A stretch of DNA of 64,000 bases from Nocardia amamiensis. GTDB taxonomy: Bacteria > Actinomycetota > Actinomycetes > Mycobacteriales > Mycobacteriaceae. Where the stretch lies: contig NZ_JADLQX010000020.1 in the NCBI RefSeq assembly GCF_015477605.1, positions 62,001 to 126,000 on the forward strand, in the 5' to 3' direction. A program made the position numbers and the translations under genes. A model generated the notes under the pieces. It searched no databases and was not told the DNA's origin. It saw only the letters and a program-made list of their open reading frames with translations. Positions 7,886-16,407 of the stretch are shown in pieces (position 1 is the stretch's first letter; every line of letters begins with the position of its first letter).

Positions 7886-9280
7886 TCATCGCCCGTACAC
7901 CGCCATGCCGTCGTCGGAGTCCTTGGCGATCTGGCGGGCCAGATAAAGGGCTTCCAAAGCGAACTCCACAGCCGAGGCGATCCGAGGCGGCGGATCGGTC
8001 GCGTCGACGCCGAGCCGGCCTGCGACCTCGTGCAGGACGGGTAGCTCGGGCAACGCGGACAGGACTTCTTCGCCCGGCACCCGTTCACCGGTGGTGACCA
8101 GGTGACCGTCGCCGACCGCCTCGGCCAGCGGCCGCAGGTTCAGTCCGCCGAGCAGCGCCCGCGCGGTCTCGGCGAACGAGCGCCGGAGCAGATGCGTGAG
8201 ATGCTCCTGCTCCCGCCCCTCTTCACCGGACTCGAACTCCAGCTTGCCGCGCAACACCGCGGGCACGGATTCCAGGTCGACGGGACGGGCGACGGCGGGA
8301 CGTTCCCCGGTCACCGCGGACCTGCGCAGCGCCGCGGCGGCCACCGTTTCGGCCGCGGCGACCGCGAATCGCGCGGACACTCCGGACCGCTGGTCGATCG
8401 CGGACGACTCGCGCAGTTGCCGCACGAACCTGGCCAGCACCTCGATCAGCGGCTCCCCCACCTCGGCCACCAGTTCGGCTTCCTGGCGCACGAGGGCCAC
8501 TTCGGCCTCGACGCTGAGCGGATAGTGGGTGCGGATCTCCGCGCCGAACCGGTCCTTCAGCGGCGTGATGATCCGGCCGCGATTGGTGTAGTCCTCCGGG
8601 TTCGCGGTCGCGACGAGCAGCACGTCCAGCGGCAGCCGCAGGGTGTAGCCGCGGACCTGGATGTCGCGTTCCTCCATCACGTTCAGCAGCGCGACCTGGA
8701 TGCGTTCGGCGAGGTCGGGCAGCTCGTTGATCGCTACGATGCCGCGATGGGCGCGCGGCACGAGCCCGAAATGGATGGTCTCCGGATCGCCGAGACTGCG
8801 CCCCTCGGCCACTTTGACCGGGTCGACGTCACCGATCAGGTCACCGACCGAGGTGTCGGGTGTAGCGAGCTTCTCCGCATACCGCTCCGAGCGGTGCCGC
8901 CACGCGACGGGCAGGTCGTCACCCAACTCGGCCGCCAGCCGACGCCCTTGCGGGCTGATCGGCTCGAGCGGGTGCTCGCCCAGTTCGGCGCCCGCGATCA
9001 CCGGCGTCCACTCGTCGAGCAGGCCGACCAGCGTGCGCAGCAGCCGGGTCTTGCCCTGACCGCGCTCCCCCAGCAGCACGACATCGTGCCCCGCGAGCAA
9101 CGCGCGTTCCAACTGCGGCACGACGGTCCGGTCGAAGCCGACGATGCCCGGCCACGGCTCCCCGCCGGAACCCAAGAGCGTCAGCAGGTTCTCGCGGATC
9201 TCGGTCTTCACCCCACGCGGCAGATATCCGGCCGAGCGCAGCTCGCCCGCGGTCGTGGGTAGGTGTGCGGGAACTTTCAC
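7886..9280 (-). CDS. MoxR/ChlI-type AAA+ ATPase (Rv0958-type)
   Basis: A 464-residue AAA+ protein. Walker A is GERGQGKT at 71-78; the later elements INELPDLAERIQVALLNVME and ATANPEDYTNRGRIITPLKD are Walker B/sensor regions of the ChlI/MoxR clade. The C-terminal helical lid carries two segments near VDLESVPAVLRGKLEFESGE. It probably drives conformational change in the VWA partner encoded next in the operon. The GTG start is 7 nt after TAGCGT, a leaderless-type promoter. Confidence 0.88.
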   Translation of the reverse strand: MKVPAHLPTTAGELRSAGYLPRGVKTEIRENLLTLLGSGGEPWPGIVGFDRTVVPQLERALLAGHDVVLLGERGQGKTRLLRTLVGLLDEWTPVIAGAELGEHPLEPISPQGRRLAAELGDDLPVAWRHRSERYAEKLATPDTSVGDLIGDVDPVKVAEGRSLGDPETIHFGLVPRAHRGIVAINELPDLAERIQVALLNVMEERDIQVRGYTLRLPLDVLLVATANPEDYTNRGRIITPLKDRFGAEIRTHYPLSVEAEVALVRQEAELVAEVGEPLIEVLARFVRQLRESSAIDQRSGVSARFAVAAAETVAAAALRRSAVTGERPAVARPVDLESVPAVLRGKLEFESGEEGREQEHLTHLLRRSFAETARALLGGLNLRPLAEAVGDGHLVTTGERVPGEEVLSALPELPVLHEVAGRLGVDATDPPPRIASAVEFALEALYLARQIAKDSDDGMAVYGR

Positions 9281-9455
9281 GAATTCGACGCTACGTGCAT
9301 TCGGCGGTCCGGTCGACGTGGAGCTTCACGAGGAAACACGCCCGAAAAAATGTTGACAACCCGGCTCCGAGCACGGTGTCCGTTTCGCGTGGTCCGGAGG
9401 GCCGCTACAGCGCCCGGAACGATCTGCGTCTCGACCTCCCTGCCGTTGCAAATAC

Positions 9456-9471
9456 ATACGGTCGACCGTAT
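9456..9471. promoter_or_regulatory. Perfect 16-bp palindrome upstream of NTF2-DUF3237 operon
   Basis: ATACGGTCGACCGTAT is a perfect palindrome 33 bp before the start codon, next to an AT-rich segment (TTATTAGATTAG) that can act as the -10 region. Its size and position fit a TetR-type operator. No TetR gene is adjacent, so the repressor would act in trans. Confidence 0.6.
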
Positions 9472-9503
9472 TATTAGATTAGTCGATCGGAGGGATGCTC
9501 ACC

Positions 9504-9965
9504 ATGGAAAGTCGGCGCATGTTCGAACTGGCGCAAGCCTTGGCCATTGCGAAGAGCAAGCAGGACCTGCCCGCGGCCATGACGCTCCTCCATCCCGAGA
9601 TGGCGCTGGAGACACCGGCATTCGGGACGACAGCCCGGGGCCGGGCGGAGAACGAAAAGGTACTGGCGAGGTTCTTCGCCTCGTTCCCGGACTATCACGT
9701 CGAGCTGGACGGTCACGCGGACGACGGCGAGACATTGGTCTGCTGGGGTACCGCATGGATGACCATGACCGGCAACCGATTCGGCGTCGAACCCAACGGC
9801 AGACGTGCGCAGGTGCCGGTGTTCATCCAGTTCGCCTTCGCCGACGACCTCATCGCCGGCGAGCGGTTCTGCTTCGACCTCTCCGTCCTGTGCGCTCAGT
9901 CCGGTGTCTCGACAGATGCGGTGCGGCGCAAACTCTTCGGCGAAAACCTCAGCCGGCAACTCTGA
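9504..9965 (+). CDS. SnoaL/NTF2-like fold protein
   Basis: A 153-residue protein from the second of two close ATGs, chosen because GGAGGG lies 9 bp before it and directly abuts the first. The sequence (FASFPDYHVELDGHADDGET, then WGTAWMTMTGNRFGVEPNGR) matches the SnoaL-like polyketide cyclase/ester cyclase fold, a cone-shaped alpha+beta barrel that binds small hydrophobic ligands. It is followed after 15 bp by a DUF3237 gene, and the two likely share one promoter with the upstream palindrome. Substrate unknown. Confidence 0.75.
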   Translation: MESRRMFELAQALAIAKSKQDLPAAMTLLHPEMALETPAFGTTARGRAENEKVLARFFASFPDYHVELDGHADDGETLVCWGTAWMTMTGNRFGVEPNGRRAQVPVFIQFAFADDLIAGERFCFDLSVLCAQSGVSTDAVRRKLFGENLSRQL

Positions 9966-9980
9966 GATTGGAGATCGACC

Positions 9981-10475
9981 ATGACCGTGGACACGCGCGT
10001 GAGAACCGTCGGCACGATTTCGACAACTCCCTTGTTCGATGTCGTCGTGAATCTGAACCCGCGATTGGATTTCGGTGCTGGTCCACTCGGTCGCAGAATT
10101 CTGTTCGGCGCGGCCGGGGGGTCGTTCGAAGGGCCGAGACTTCGCGGTGACGTGGTGGCCGGTGGCGGCGACTGGGCCTTGTTCCGGCCGGACGGCACGA
10201 TGGCGCTGGACGTCCGGCTGACCCTGCGCACCCACGACGACGAGCTGGTGCACATGAGCTACGGCGGCCGGTGGGTCACACCACCCGAGGTCCGGGCCGA
10301 GCTCGCGGATCCGGTCAAGAAATCCCAGGTCGACCCGTCGCGCTACTACTTCCGGACGACTCCGCTGTTCGAAACCGGCTCGAGCCGGTACTTCTGGCTC
10401 AACGACATCGTCTGCATCGGATCGGGCTACGTAGTGGACGGCGGCGTCGCATACCACGTCGAGCAAGTGCTGTGA
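9981..10475 (+). CDS. DUF3237 family protein
   Basis: A 164-residue DUF3237 protein: PLFDVVVNLNPRLDFGAGPL opens the barrel, GPRLRGDVVAGGGDWALFRP is the family core, and SSRYFWLNDIVCIGSGY its last strand pair. The fold is a beta-barrel of unknown biochemical role, often encoded beside oxidoreductases and NTF2-like proteins in degradative gene sets. GGAG precedes the ATG. It forms an operon with the preceding SnoaL-like gene. Confidence 0.82.
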   Translation: MTVDTRVRTVGTISTTPLFDVVVNLNPRLDFGAGPLGRRILFGAAGGSFEGPRLRGDVVAGGGDWALFRPDGTMALDVRLTLRTHDDELVHMSYGGRWVTPPEVRAELADPVKKSQVDPSRYYFRTTPLFETGSSRYFWLNDIVCIGSGYVVDGGVAYHVEQVL

Positions 10476-10532
10476 AGGCAGGCCGAGGACCGGTTTCCGC
10501 CAATCGCTCTCGCGCGACCGCTCTGGGTCCGG

Positions 10533-12416
10533 TTACCGCGCAGTGAGCTCGGGCTCTTCGGTCACATGAGGTGCGGTCGCGACGCGGGTGTCTCCGGTTT
10601 CGCGCGTGGTCGATCCGGCCGCCGTCAATGCGCCCAGGTGCGGCACGCGATGGTTGTCGCCCGCACTCGGCGCGCGGTCCTCGGCGGCACGCGTGGCAAT
10701 CGGCTCCCACTCGTCGCGCGCGATCGATTCAGCGTGTGTCTCGGCTGTCTCCGCACCGGCGACACGCTCGTCTTCCGCCTCGGCGGAATCAGAGGAGATC
10801 CGCTCGTACGGAACGGCGGAGGCACGCTCTGCCAGGCGCTCGGCGGGCACGGGCTCCACAGGGCGCTCAGCAGGCACACGCTCCGCCAGGCGCTCAGCAG
10901 GCACACGCTCCGCCAGGTGCGCGGCAGGCACGCGCTCCGCCAGGTGCTCGGCAGGCATGCGCTCCGCCGGGCGCTGAGCAGTCCCTGGTTCCGGCAGCCG
11001 CTCAGCGGGCACGGGGCGCACCGCGTACTCAGCGGGTGCGCGCTCCGCCAGGCGCTCAACAGGCACGGGTTGAACCAGCCGCTCAGCAGGCATGGGCTGC
11101 GCCGGGCGCTGAGCAGTCACTGGTTCCGGCAGCCGCTCAGCGGGCACGGGCTCCGCTTGCTCGCTGACCCGGATCCGGTGCAGCGTCTTTCGCACCGCCG
11201 CCGCCAACCGTGCATCGAGCTCGGCTTCATCAGTACCGGCATCGGCAGAGGCTTGCACACCGCCCGGGTTGACCGCACCGGGCTGCTCGGCCGCTGGCAG
11301 CGGGGTTGTGGCCAGCCACAGCTCGGTGAACTCGGGCACAGGTCCCGGGTGACCGGCGGATGATGCCGCGACTTCGGCTTGTGCGGCGGGCTTCTCCGCA
11401 GAGGGAACCGTGCCGCTCTGTTCATGTTCCCCAGAGCCGGCGGCAGGCGGCACCGGGACAGCCGGGGCCTCTGTAGCCTCGGCGGGCTGCTCTACAGCAC
11501 CGGCAGGCCGCTCGCCGGCGCGGCGAGCAGTCGTGGGCTCCGGGGAGAGGATGCTCGGCAGGATCTGGTTCGCGGCCCCGCCGACCTGAGTGAGCGCCGC
11601 CAGCCGCTCCTGGAGATCTTCATGGTCGGGTACGGCCTGGGTCGCGTGCTCTATCGCCCGTCCGTATCGCTCGGCGACGAGCCGGTGGGTGACGAGCGCG
11701 ACGCCGATCATGATCGGCGCGATCATGTGGATCCCGATGCCCGCTACGTCGCCCGTTCTGAAGTAAGGGAACGTGTTCAGCGCGATACTCGCGGTCAGCA
11801 GGACACCCTCGACGGTGTAGACCTGCCACAGCCGGTCGATCACACCCCACTCGGCGGTATCGGCGGTGGACAGCATCAGCGCGATGAGTACCGCGCTGAT
11901 CAGGGCTTCCAGGCCGTAGGACAGCCAGAACATCGGATTGGTCGCGCCGCCGGTCGGCGCGATGTTCTGCTGCACCGTGACCGCGGAGAACAGCATCGAG
12001 AACCCGACCACACCGGCGAGCAGCCCCAGCACACGCGGCTTGCGCTGGTGCAGCCGAGCGACTTTCGCGTGCGGGCTGCTGCTGTGCCGCTGCTCCCCGA
12101 TCGCCTGCGCGGCCCGCAGCAGGTCGGCGGCCTCGCGCTCGGCCAACTCGGCCGCCGTGCGCCGCACCCGCTCCGCGGCATCGGCGGCCGCCTGGATACG
12201 CGCCCGCTGCTCGTGGCGCTCATAGTCACGCACGAGCTCGGCCAACTCGCGAGCAGCGGCTAGCTCTCGCTCCGACAACGCTTCCAGCAGTGCCGGATCG
12301 TCCTGGTGCGCCAACCGCTCATGCGCGATCTGCACCCGGTCCGGCAGAGCGCCGGCCACCAGATCATCCACAGGCTGCGCCGCGGCGGGCGCTTGGGTCG
12401 TGAAACGACGGAGCAT
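10533..12416 (-). CDS. DUF2637-like four-helix membrane protein with 9-residue repeat tail
   Basis: A 627-residue protein started at the ATG preceded by GAAAGG; the frame is open further upstream without support. Residues 35-115 form a charged coiled-coil segment. Four membrane helices follow at about 128-148, 164-184, 202-218 and 226-244 (GLLAGVVGFSMLFSAVTVQ, then LEALISAVLIALML), resembling DUF2637/SpdA-type proteins linked to plasmid spread or conjugation in actinomycetes. The C-terminal part is disordered and contains about a dozen copies of a 9-residue motif PAERLAERV. No transfer, Rep or integrase gene is nearby, so a mobile origin is only inferred. Confidence 0.65.
   Translation of the reverse strand: MLRRFTTQAPAAAQPVDDLVAGALPDRVQIAHERLAHQDDPALLEALSERELAAARELAELVRDYERHEQRARIQAAADAAERVRRTAAELAEREAADLLRAAQAIGEQRHSSSPHAKVARLHQRKPRVLGLLAGVVGFSMLFSAVTVQQNIAPTGGATNPMFWLSYGLEALISAVLIALMLSTADTAEWGVIDRLWQVYTVEGVLLTASIALNTFPYFRTGDVAGIGIHMIAPIMIGVALVTHRLVAERYGRAIEHATQAVPDHEDLQERLAALTQVGGAANQILPSILSPEPTTARRAGERPAGAVEQPAEATEAPAVPVPPAAGSGEHEQSGTVPSAEKPAAQAEVAASSAGHPGPVPEFTELWLATTPLPAAEQPGAVNPGGVQASADAGTDEAELDARLAAAVRKTLHRIRVSEQAEPVPAERLPEPVTAQRPAQPMPAERLVQPVPVERLAERAPAEYAVRPVPAERLPEPGTAQRPAERMPAEHLAERVPAAHLAERVPAERLAERVPAERPVEPVPAERLAERASAVPYERISSDSAEAEDERVAGAETAETHAESIARDEWEPIATRAAEDRAPSAGDNHRVPHLGALTAAGSTTRETGDTRVATAPHVTEEPELTAR
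10822..11154. repeat. 27-bp coding tandem repeats (9 residues per unit)
   Basis: Consecutive 27-bp units, for example CAGCAGGCACACGCTCCGCC repeated twice without change, encode PAERLAERV-type units with variants PVERLAER and AQRPAQPM. A larger unit of several copies, beginning with the TAQRPA variant, is itself duplicated (near 10965-11000 and 11100-11140), suggesting growth by recombination or slippage. Confidence 0.8.
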
Positions 12417-12790
12417 CAGCAAAGAACCTTTCCGACGATCGAGTGTTCCAGACGCAGCGCGCCAGAGCAGCTCCGGCCGTCCACATATCTCCGTCGAAAG
12501 CGCCGACCGCCTCGGCCGAGACCGAAAAGATAACCCGTCATCGAAAACCGTTCGACCCGACGAGCAGTCGGGTCGCTGCTTGTCCGCCGTCGACACTGCG
12601 GATGTCCCGGACTGGCGAGCCCGGGACTACACGCAGATCGGCGTCCTGCGTATCGAAGCCCGGCCCAACTCACATTCGACGCCTCGATCGACAACTCACA
12701 CGTCGGCTTCGAAATCGGCTGCTCGGCCCCGACACAGCATCGAAACGGTGATCGGCCGAGCTCAGCAGCCTGGAAGCAATCGCGCGGTGC
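12417..12790. other. Intergenic region between NmrA-like and DUF2637-like genes
   Basis: 374 bp with no convincing gene. It must carry the promoter of the DUF2637-like gene and the end of the transcript from the NmrA-like gene; the only clear structure is the hairpin at 12553-12575. Confidence 0.45.
12553..12575. terminator. Hairpin with 9-bp perfect stem
   Basis: CGACCCGAC and GTCGGGTCG flank a 5-nt loop about 215 bp beyond the stop of the NmrA-like gene. There is no T-run, so it is a terminator or processing hairpin by inference. Confidence 0.4.
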
Positions 12791-13597
12791 TCAGAAACGA
12801 TCCTTGTGTTCGGTCACCCATTCCGCGAAAGTGCGGGCGGGCCGACCGAGTATCCGCTCGACGGTGCCGTCCGGAGTCCGCGCTGCCTCCGGTGGATCGG
12901 CGTACCAGCCGACGACGTACTCGGCATCGGCCCGCGACACTCCCGTCTGCTGTAACCGCTCGACGGCCTGCTCATAGCCGATCCGTTCGAAGGCGAGGTC
13001 CCGCCCGAGCGCGGCGGCGACCATCGCGACGCGCTCGCTCGCGGTCAGCGCCTGAGGTCCGTTGAGGTTGTATGCCCGGCCCGCATGCCCGTCCTCGGTC
13101 AGGGCGGTCGCGGCCACGGCTCCGAGATCGGCCTCGTGCACAACCGCGCTGGGGAAGTCGAACGGCTCACGCACCACGGCCTCGGCTCGGATCGAGTCGA
13201 CCCAGGTGAGTGCGTTGGACATGAACTCCTGCGGCTCGAGCCTGGTCCAGGCCACACCCGATTCCGCCACCGCGGTTTCCGCGGGACCGACGTACCCGCC
13301 CCACAGGATGGTGATGCGCTCGACGCCCGCAGACACCGCGCGGCGAACCAGCGCGGGTCCGGCCTCGGCCACACCGGCAGTCACCGTGATGTGCAACCCG
13401 GTGACCCCGTCCAGCGCGGCATCGAGTGTGCCCGGCTCCGTGTGTGTGCCCGCCACCAACTCCGCTCCCGCGGGCAGCAGAGTCGCGGCGCGCCGCGGAT
13501 CGCGGGTCAGCGCACGCACCGATCGCCCCCTCCGCAGCAGCTCGGCCACCACGTGCCGTCCGGTGTTTCCCGTTGCGCCCGTTACCAATATCGTCAC
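12791..13597 (-). CDS. NmrA-like NAD(P)-binding protein
   Basis: A 268-residue atypical short-chain dehydrogenase of the NmrA group. The dinucleotide-binding GATGNTG is at residues 7-13; the segment LEPQEFMSNALTWVDSIRAE and the C-terminal half are typical of the quinone-oxidoreductase-2-like/NmrA subgroup, whose members either reduce quinones or sense NAD(P) without catalysis. The GTG start has AAGGAG upstream. A 20-bp palindrome lies between the -35 and -10 elements, so expression is probably induced by a stress or ligand. Confidence 0.82.
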   Translation of the reverse strand: MTILVTGATGNTGRHVVAELLRRGRSVRALTRDPRRAATLLPAGAELVAGTHTEPGTLDAALDGVTGLHITVTAGVAEAGPALVRRAVSAGVERITILWGGYVGPAETAVAESGVAWTRLEPQEFMSNALTWVDSIRAEAVVREPFDFPSAVVHEADLGAVAATALTEDGHAGRAYNLNGPQALTASERVAMVAAALGRDLAFERIGYEQAVERLQQTGVSRADAEYVVGWYADPPEAARTPDGTVERILGRPARTFAEWVTEHKDRF

Positions 13598-13627
13598 AGT
13601 GAACTCCTTTCCGGGCGCGACGCTATA

Positions 13628-13647
13628 ACCTCAATAAACATTGAGGT
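13628..13647. promoter_or_regulatory. SoxR-box-like operator in the promoter of the NmrA-like gene
   Basis: ACCTCAAT-AAAC-ATTGAGGT is a perfect 8+8 palindrome. On the minus strand it sits between TTGACC (-35, complement of 13645-13650) and TATAGC (-10, complement of 13622-13627), spacer 17 bp. The half site CCTCAA resembles the SoxR/MerR-family operator of actinobacteria, although those activators usually need a 19-20 bp spacer. No MerR gene is adjacent. Confidence 0.6.
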
Positions 13648-14543
13648 CAAGCGCCACTCGCCGGTGCTGCCGCTTCCGGTGCGACCAGCGATTACATCGC
13701 CACCGGTTCGTCTCGAACTCCTCGTCGAGCACTGGTTGGAAGTCATCCCCGGTCGCACACCACTTATCGATCGCAGCTGAGCGGCCATCGAGTCTCCACG
13801 TCATCGCCATCGAGATGCACACACCCGACACGGGCGCAGATCGGTTGCCGTTTCCGCAGCTGCGGCGCCATGACAATCACGTCGGGCCGAGCCATTCAGC
13901 GCATGCAGGACTCGTGCGCAGCCGGTAACCACGGGCGACAGAAGAACACCGGGCCCGAAGACAATCTGGTCGACGCGCACGGCAAGCCAGCGGGCGCGGC
14001 CGTGACCACCGATCCTGGCATCGTATGCCATTGCCAGGAAGTGAAAGAGCGCCGCTGGTCGCTGGCTACACCCTTCAGCGAATTCCGCCAGTGACCAGTT
14101 CGACACAAAGAGCACGGGAAGCTCTCAGCAAGCGACTCCGAGAGATTCAGACGTCGAGATAACCATCACGCAACCACGGGAGATAGCCCTCTATGCACGC
14201 GCATTCGCGATGTTGGCAGAGCAGTCGGTGACCGGCCGGGCTGCGCGCGCTCTGATTTTCACAGCACTCGATGAACGCACCCGGTCTCTGTGACTGAACA
14301 CATCGCATCAAAGCAGATCTCGGTTTGCCCTGCCAGCGCCTTCAAGCGACCCTGATCCCCTGCCTCGAGGACGGCATCGTGAGTGGACCAGTTCTGCGAA
14401 CGGCCGTCGGCGCCGGGGACGCCCACCTGCGAAGCCGCCGACTCCGCCAGGCGTGGCGCGTCACGCTCCGAGAGGAATTTGTGCGTCCACACCGGACGCG
14501 AAGGACCAAGACTTCCTGCCCACTTCAACATATAGCGCACTAG
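13648..14543. other. Gene-poor stretch with decayed coding remnants
   Basis: About 0.9 kb without an intact gene. Open frames on both strands lack starts with ribosome binding sites and family patterns, apart from the DUF5753 remnant described separately. It looks like eroded accessory DNA. Confidence 0.5.
14045..14293 (+). pseudogene. Remnant of an XRE/DUF5753 regulator C-terminus
   Basis: The frame reads DVEITITQPREIALYARAFA, then MLAEQSVTGRAARALIFTAL, ending DERTRSL and a stop. This matches the C-terminal end of the DUF5753 ligand-binding domain that follows an HTH_31 domain in actinobacterial XRE regulators. The HTH and most of the domain are missing, and no start codon is present. Assigned by pattern only. 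Confidence 0.45.
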
Positions 14544-14562
14544 GGGTCTTGCGGCAAGACCC
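14544..14562 (+). promoter_or_regulatory. Rifamycin-associated element (RAE) upstream of rox
   Basis: GGGTCTTG-CGG-CAAGACCC is a perfect 8+8 inverted repeat of 19 bp ending 137 bp before the rox start. It fits the rifamycin-associated element, a 19-bp inverted repeat with TTGCGGCAA at its centre that is known upstream of rifamycin-inactivating genes in actinomycetes and links them to rifamycin-inducible expression. A TATAGC/CATATA box just upstream (14529-14536) may be the -10. Confidence 0.8.
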
Positions 14563-14699
14563 GGGTCCTGGCGCAGAATGTCCGGCCGAAGCCAGAACCT
14601 GCGGAATCAGGGATTCGCGAAATACGTGATCGCGGGTGTGCGCCGCCGAACTGCGCGGAGCAACTGGCCGAAAATGCAACCTCGATGAATGGGCGGTTC

Positions 14700-16127
14700 A
14701 TGTTCGACGTGATCATTGCCGGTGGTGGACCGACCGGCTTGATGCTTGCCGGCGAGTTGCGGCTGCACGGTGTGCAGGTGCTCGTGCTGGAGAAGGAGAC
14801 AGAGCCGACCAGGTTTGTCCGGGCGCTCGGTCTGCATGTGCGCAGCATCGAGGTGATGGACCAGCGCGGTCTGCTGGAGCGGTTCCTCCAGCACGGCAAG
14901 CAGTATCCGCTCGGCGGCTTCTTCGCCGGTATCGACAAGCCGTCGCCCGACCGGCTGGACACCGCGCATTCCTATGTCCTCGGTATACCGCAGACCACCA
15001 CCGATCGCCTGCTGGCCGAGCACGCGACGGAACTCGGCGCCGAAATCCGGTGCGGCTGCCAGCTGGTCGGGCTGAGCCAGGACGACCATGGGGTGACCGC
15101 TGAGCTGGCCGACGGTACGCAGCTGCGCTCGCGCTATCTCGTCGGCTGCGACGGCGGCCGCAGTACGGTGCGCAAGCTGCTCGGCGTCGGGTTTCCCGGC
15201 GAGCCCTCCAGGGTCGAGACGCTGCTGGGCGAGATGGAAGTGGCCGTGCCGCCGGAGACGCTGGCCGCCGTGGTGGGCGAAGTCCGCAAGACCCAGAAGC
15301 GTTTCGGTGCAACGCCCTTCGGGGATGGGGTGTACCGCGTCGTCGTGCCCGCCGACGGGGTGGCCGAGGACCGGACGGTCCCGCCGACCCTCGAGGAGTT
15401 CAAGCACCAGCTGCGGGCGATCGCCGGCACCGACTTCGGCGCGCACTCACCGCGCTGGCTGTCCCGCTTCGGCGACGCCACCCGGCAGGCCGAGCGTTAC
15501 CGGGTCGGCCGGGTGCTGCTGGCCGGCGACGCGGCGCACATCCACCCGCCGACCGGCGGGCAGGGGCTCAACCTCGGCCTCCAGGACGCGTTCAACCTCG
15601 GCTGGAAACTGGCCGCCGAGGTCAACGGCTGGGCACCGGAGGGGCTGCTGGACAGCTACCACACCGAACGGCACCCGGTAGCCGCCGACGTGCTGGACAA
15701 CACCCGCGCGCAGATGCAGCTGATGTCCCTCGAGCCGGGTGCCCGAGCAGTGCGCCGGCTGTTGTCGAACCTGATGGACTTCGAGGAGGTGAACCGGTAC
15801 CTGATCGAGAAGATCACCGCAATCGGGATCCGCTACGACTTCGGCGAGGGGCACGATTTGCTCGGCCGGCGGATGCGAGACGTGGGGTTGAAGCGGGGGC
15901 GCCTCTACGAGCTGATGCGCGGTGGTCGCGGATTGCTGCTCGACCCGACCGGCCTGCTTTCGGTTGCGGGATGGGCGGATCGGGTCGACCACGTCGTCGA
16001 CGTCAGCGAGGAACTGGACGTGCCCGCCGTGCTGCTACGGCCGGACGGCCACGTGGCGTGGGTCGGTGACGATCAGCAGGTTCTGCTCGAGCAGCTGCCT
16101 CAGTGGTTCGGCGCCGCCAACGGCTGA
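14700..16127 (+). CDS. rox: Rifampin monooxygenase (class A flavoprotein)
   Basis: A 475-residue FAD-dependent aromatic hydroxylase that uses NADPH and O2 to oxidise rifamycins at the naphthoquinone, leading to inactivation. FAD-binding GGGPTG lies at residues 8-13, the DG motif is in YLVGCDGGRSTVRKLLG, and the GD motif in LLAGDAAHIHPPTGGQGLN. Length and the C-terminal end (RPDGHVAWVGDDQQVLL) agree closely with N. farcinica Rox as I remember it. The ATG five codons after an earlier in-frame ATG is chosen because the family begins M-x-DVIIAGGGPTG. The upstream RAE supports induction by rifamycins. An intrinsic resistance determinant. Confidence 0.93.
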   Translation: MFDVIIAGGGPTGLMLAGELRLHGVQVLVLEKETEPTRFVRALGLHVRSIEVMDQRGLLERFLQHGKQYPLGGFFAGIDKPSPDRLDTAHSYVLGIPQTTTDRLLAEHATELGAEIRCGCQLVGLSQDDHGVTAELADGTQLRSRYLVGCDGGRSTVRKLLGVGFPGEPSRVETLLGEMEVAVPPETLAAVVGEVRKTQKRFGATPFGDGVYRVVVPADGVAEDRTVPPTLEEFKHQLRAIAGTDFGAHSPRWLSRFGDATRQAERYRVGRVLLAGDAAHIHPPTGGQGLNLGLQDAFNLGWKLAAEVNGWAPEGLLDSYHTERHPVAADVLDNTRAQMQLMSLEPGARAVRRLLSNLMDFEEVNRYLIEKITAIGIRYDFGEGHDLLGRRMRDVGLKRGRLYELMRGGRGLLLDPTGLLSVAGWADRVDHVVDVSEELDVPAVLLRPDGHVAWVGDDQQVLLEQLPQWFGAANG

Positions 16128-16407
16128 GTTCGCGGGTCTGGGCTGAAGAAGCGTGACGAGGCCGAGCCCCATCCGGATCTCCGGACGGGGGTTTCCCGAA
16201 ACACCCTGATGCACTGGTGCACAGCAGATGACAGCGGAAACCTACCCGCACCGATTCGCAGCGGCACGCAATAGAACCAGAGGCTATTCCGCTCCGGAAT
16301 GCCAAAGTTCGATATGCCTGACCACCAGCCGGGCGACCGGCCCGGTGTCCCGGACCGGCCCGCTTGCGGGGCGGTCACCTTGCCGCCGCTGTCGGCGATA
16401 TCAATGA

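Noticed and set aside
10822..11154. Regular 27-bp repeats considered as a CRISPR array
   Set aside because: Units are contiguous without unique spacers, remain in frame and encode PAERLAERV units; no cas genes are near.
13801..14115. 104-residue minus-strand frame in the gap before rox
   Set aside because: No start signals, no family, and it overlaps the decayed DUF5753 remnant on the other strand.
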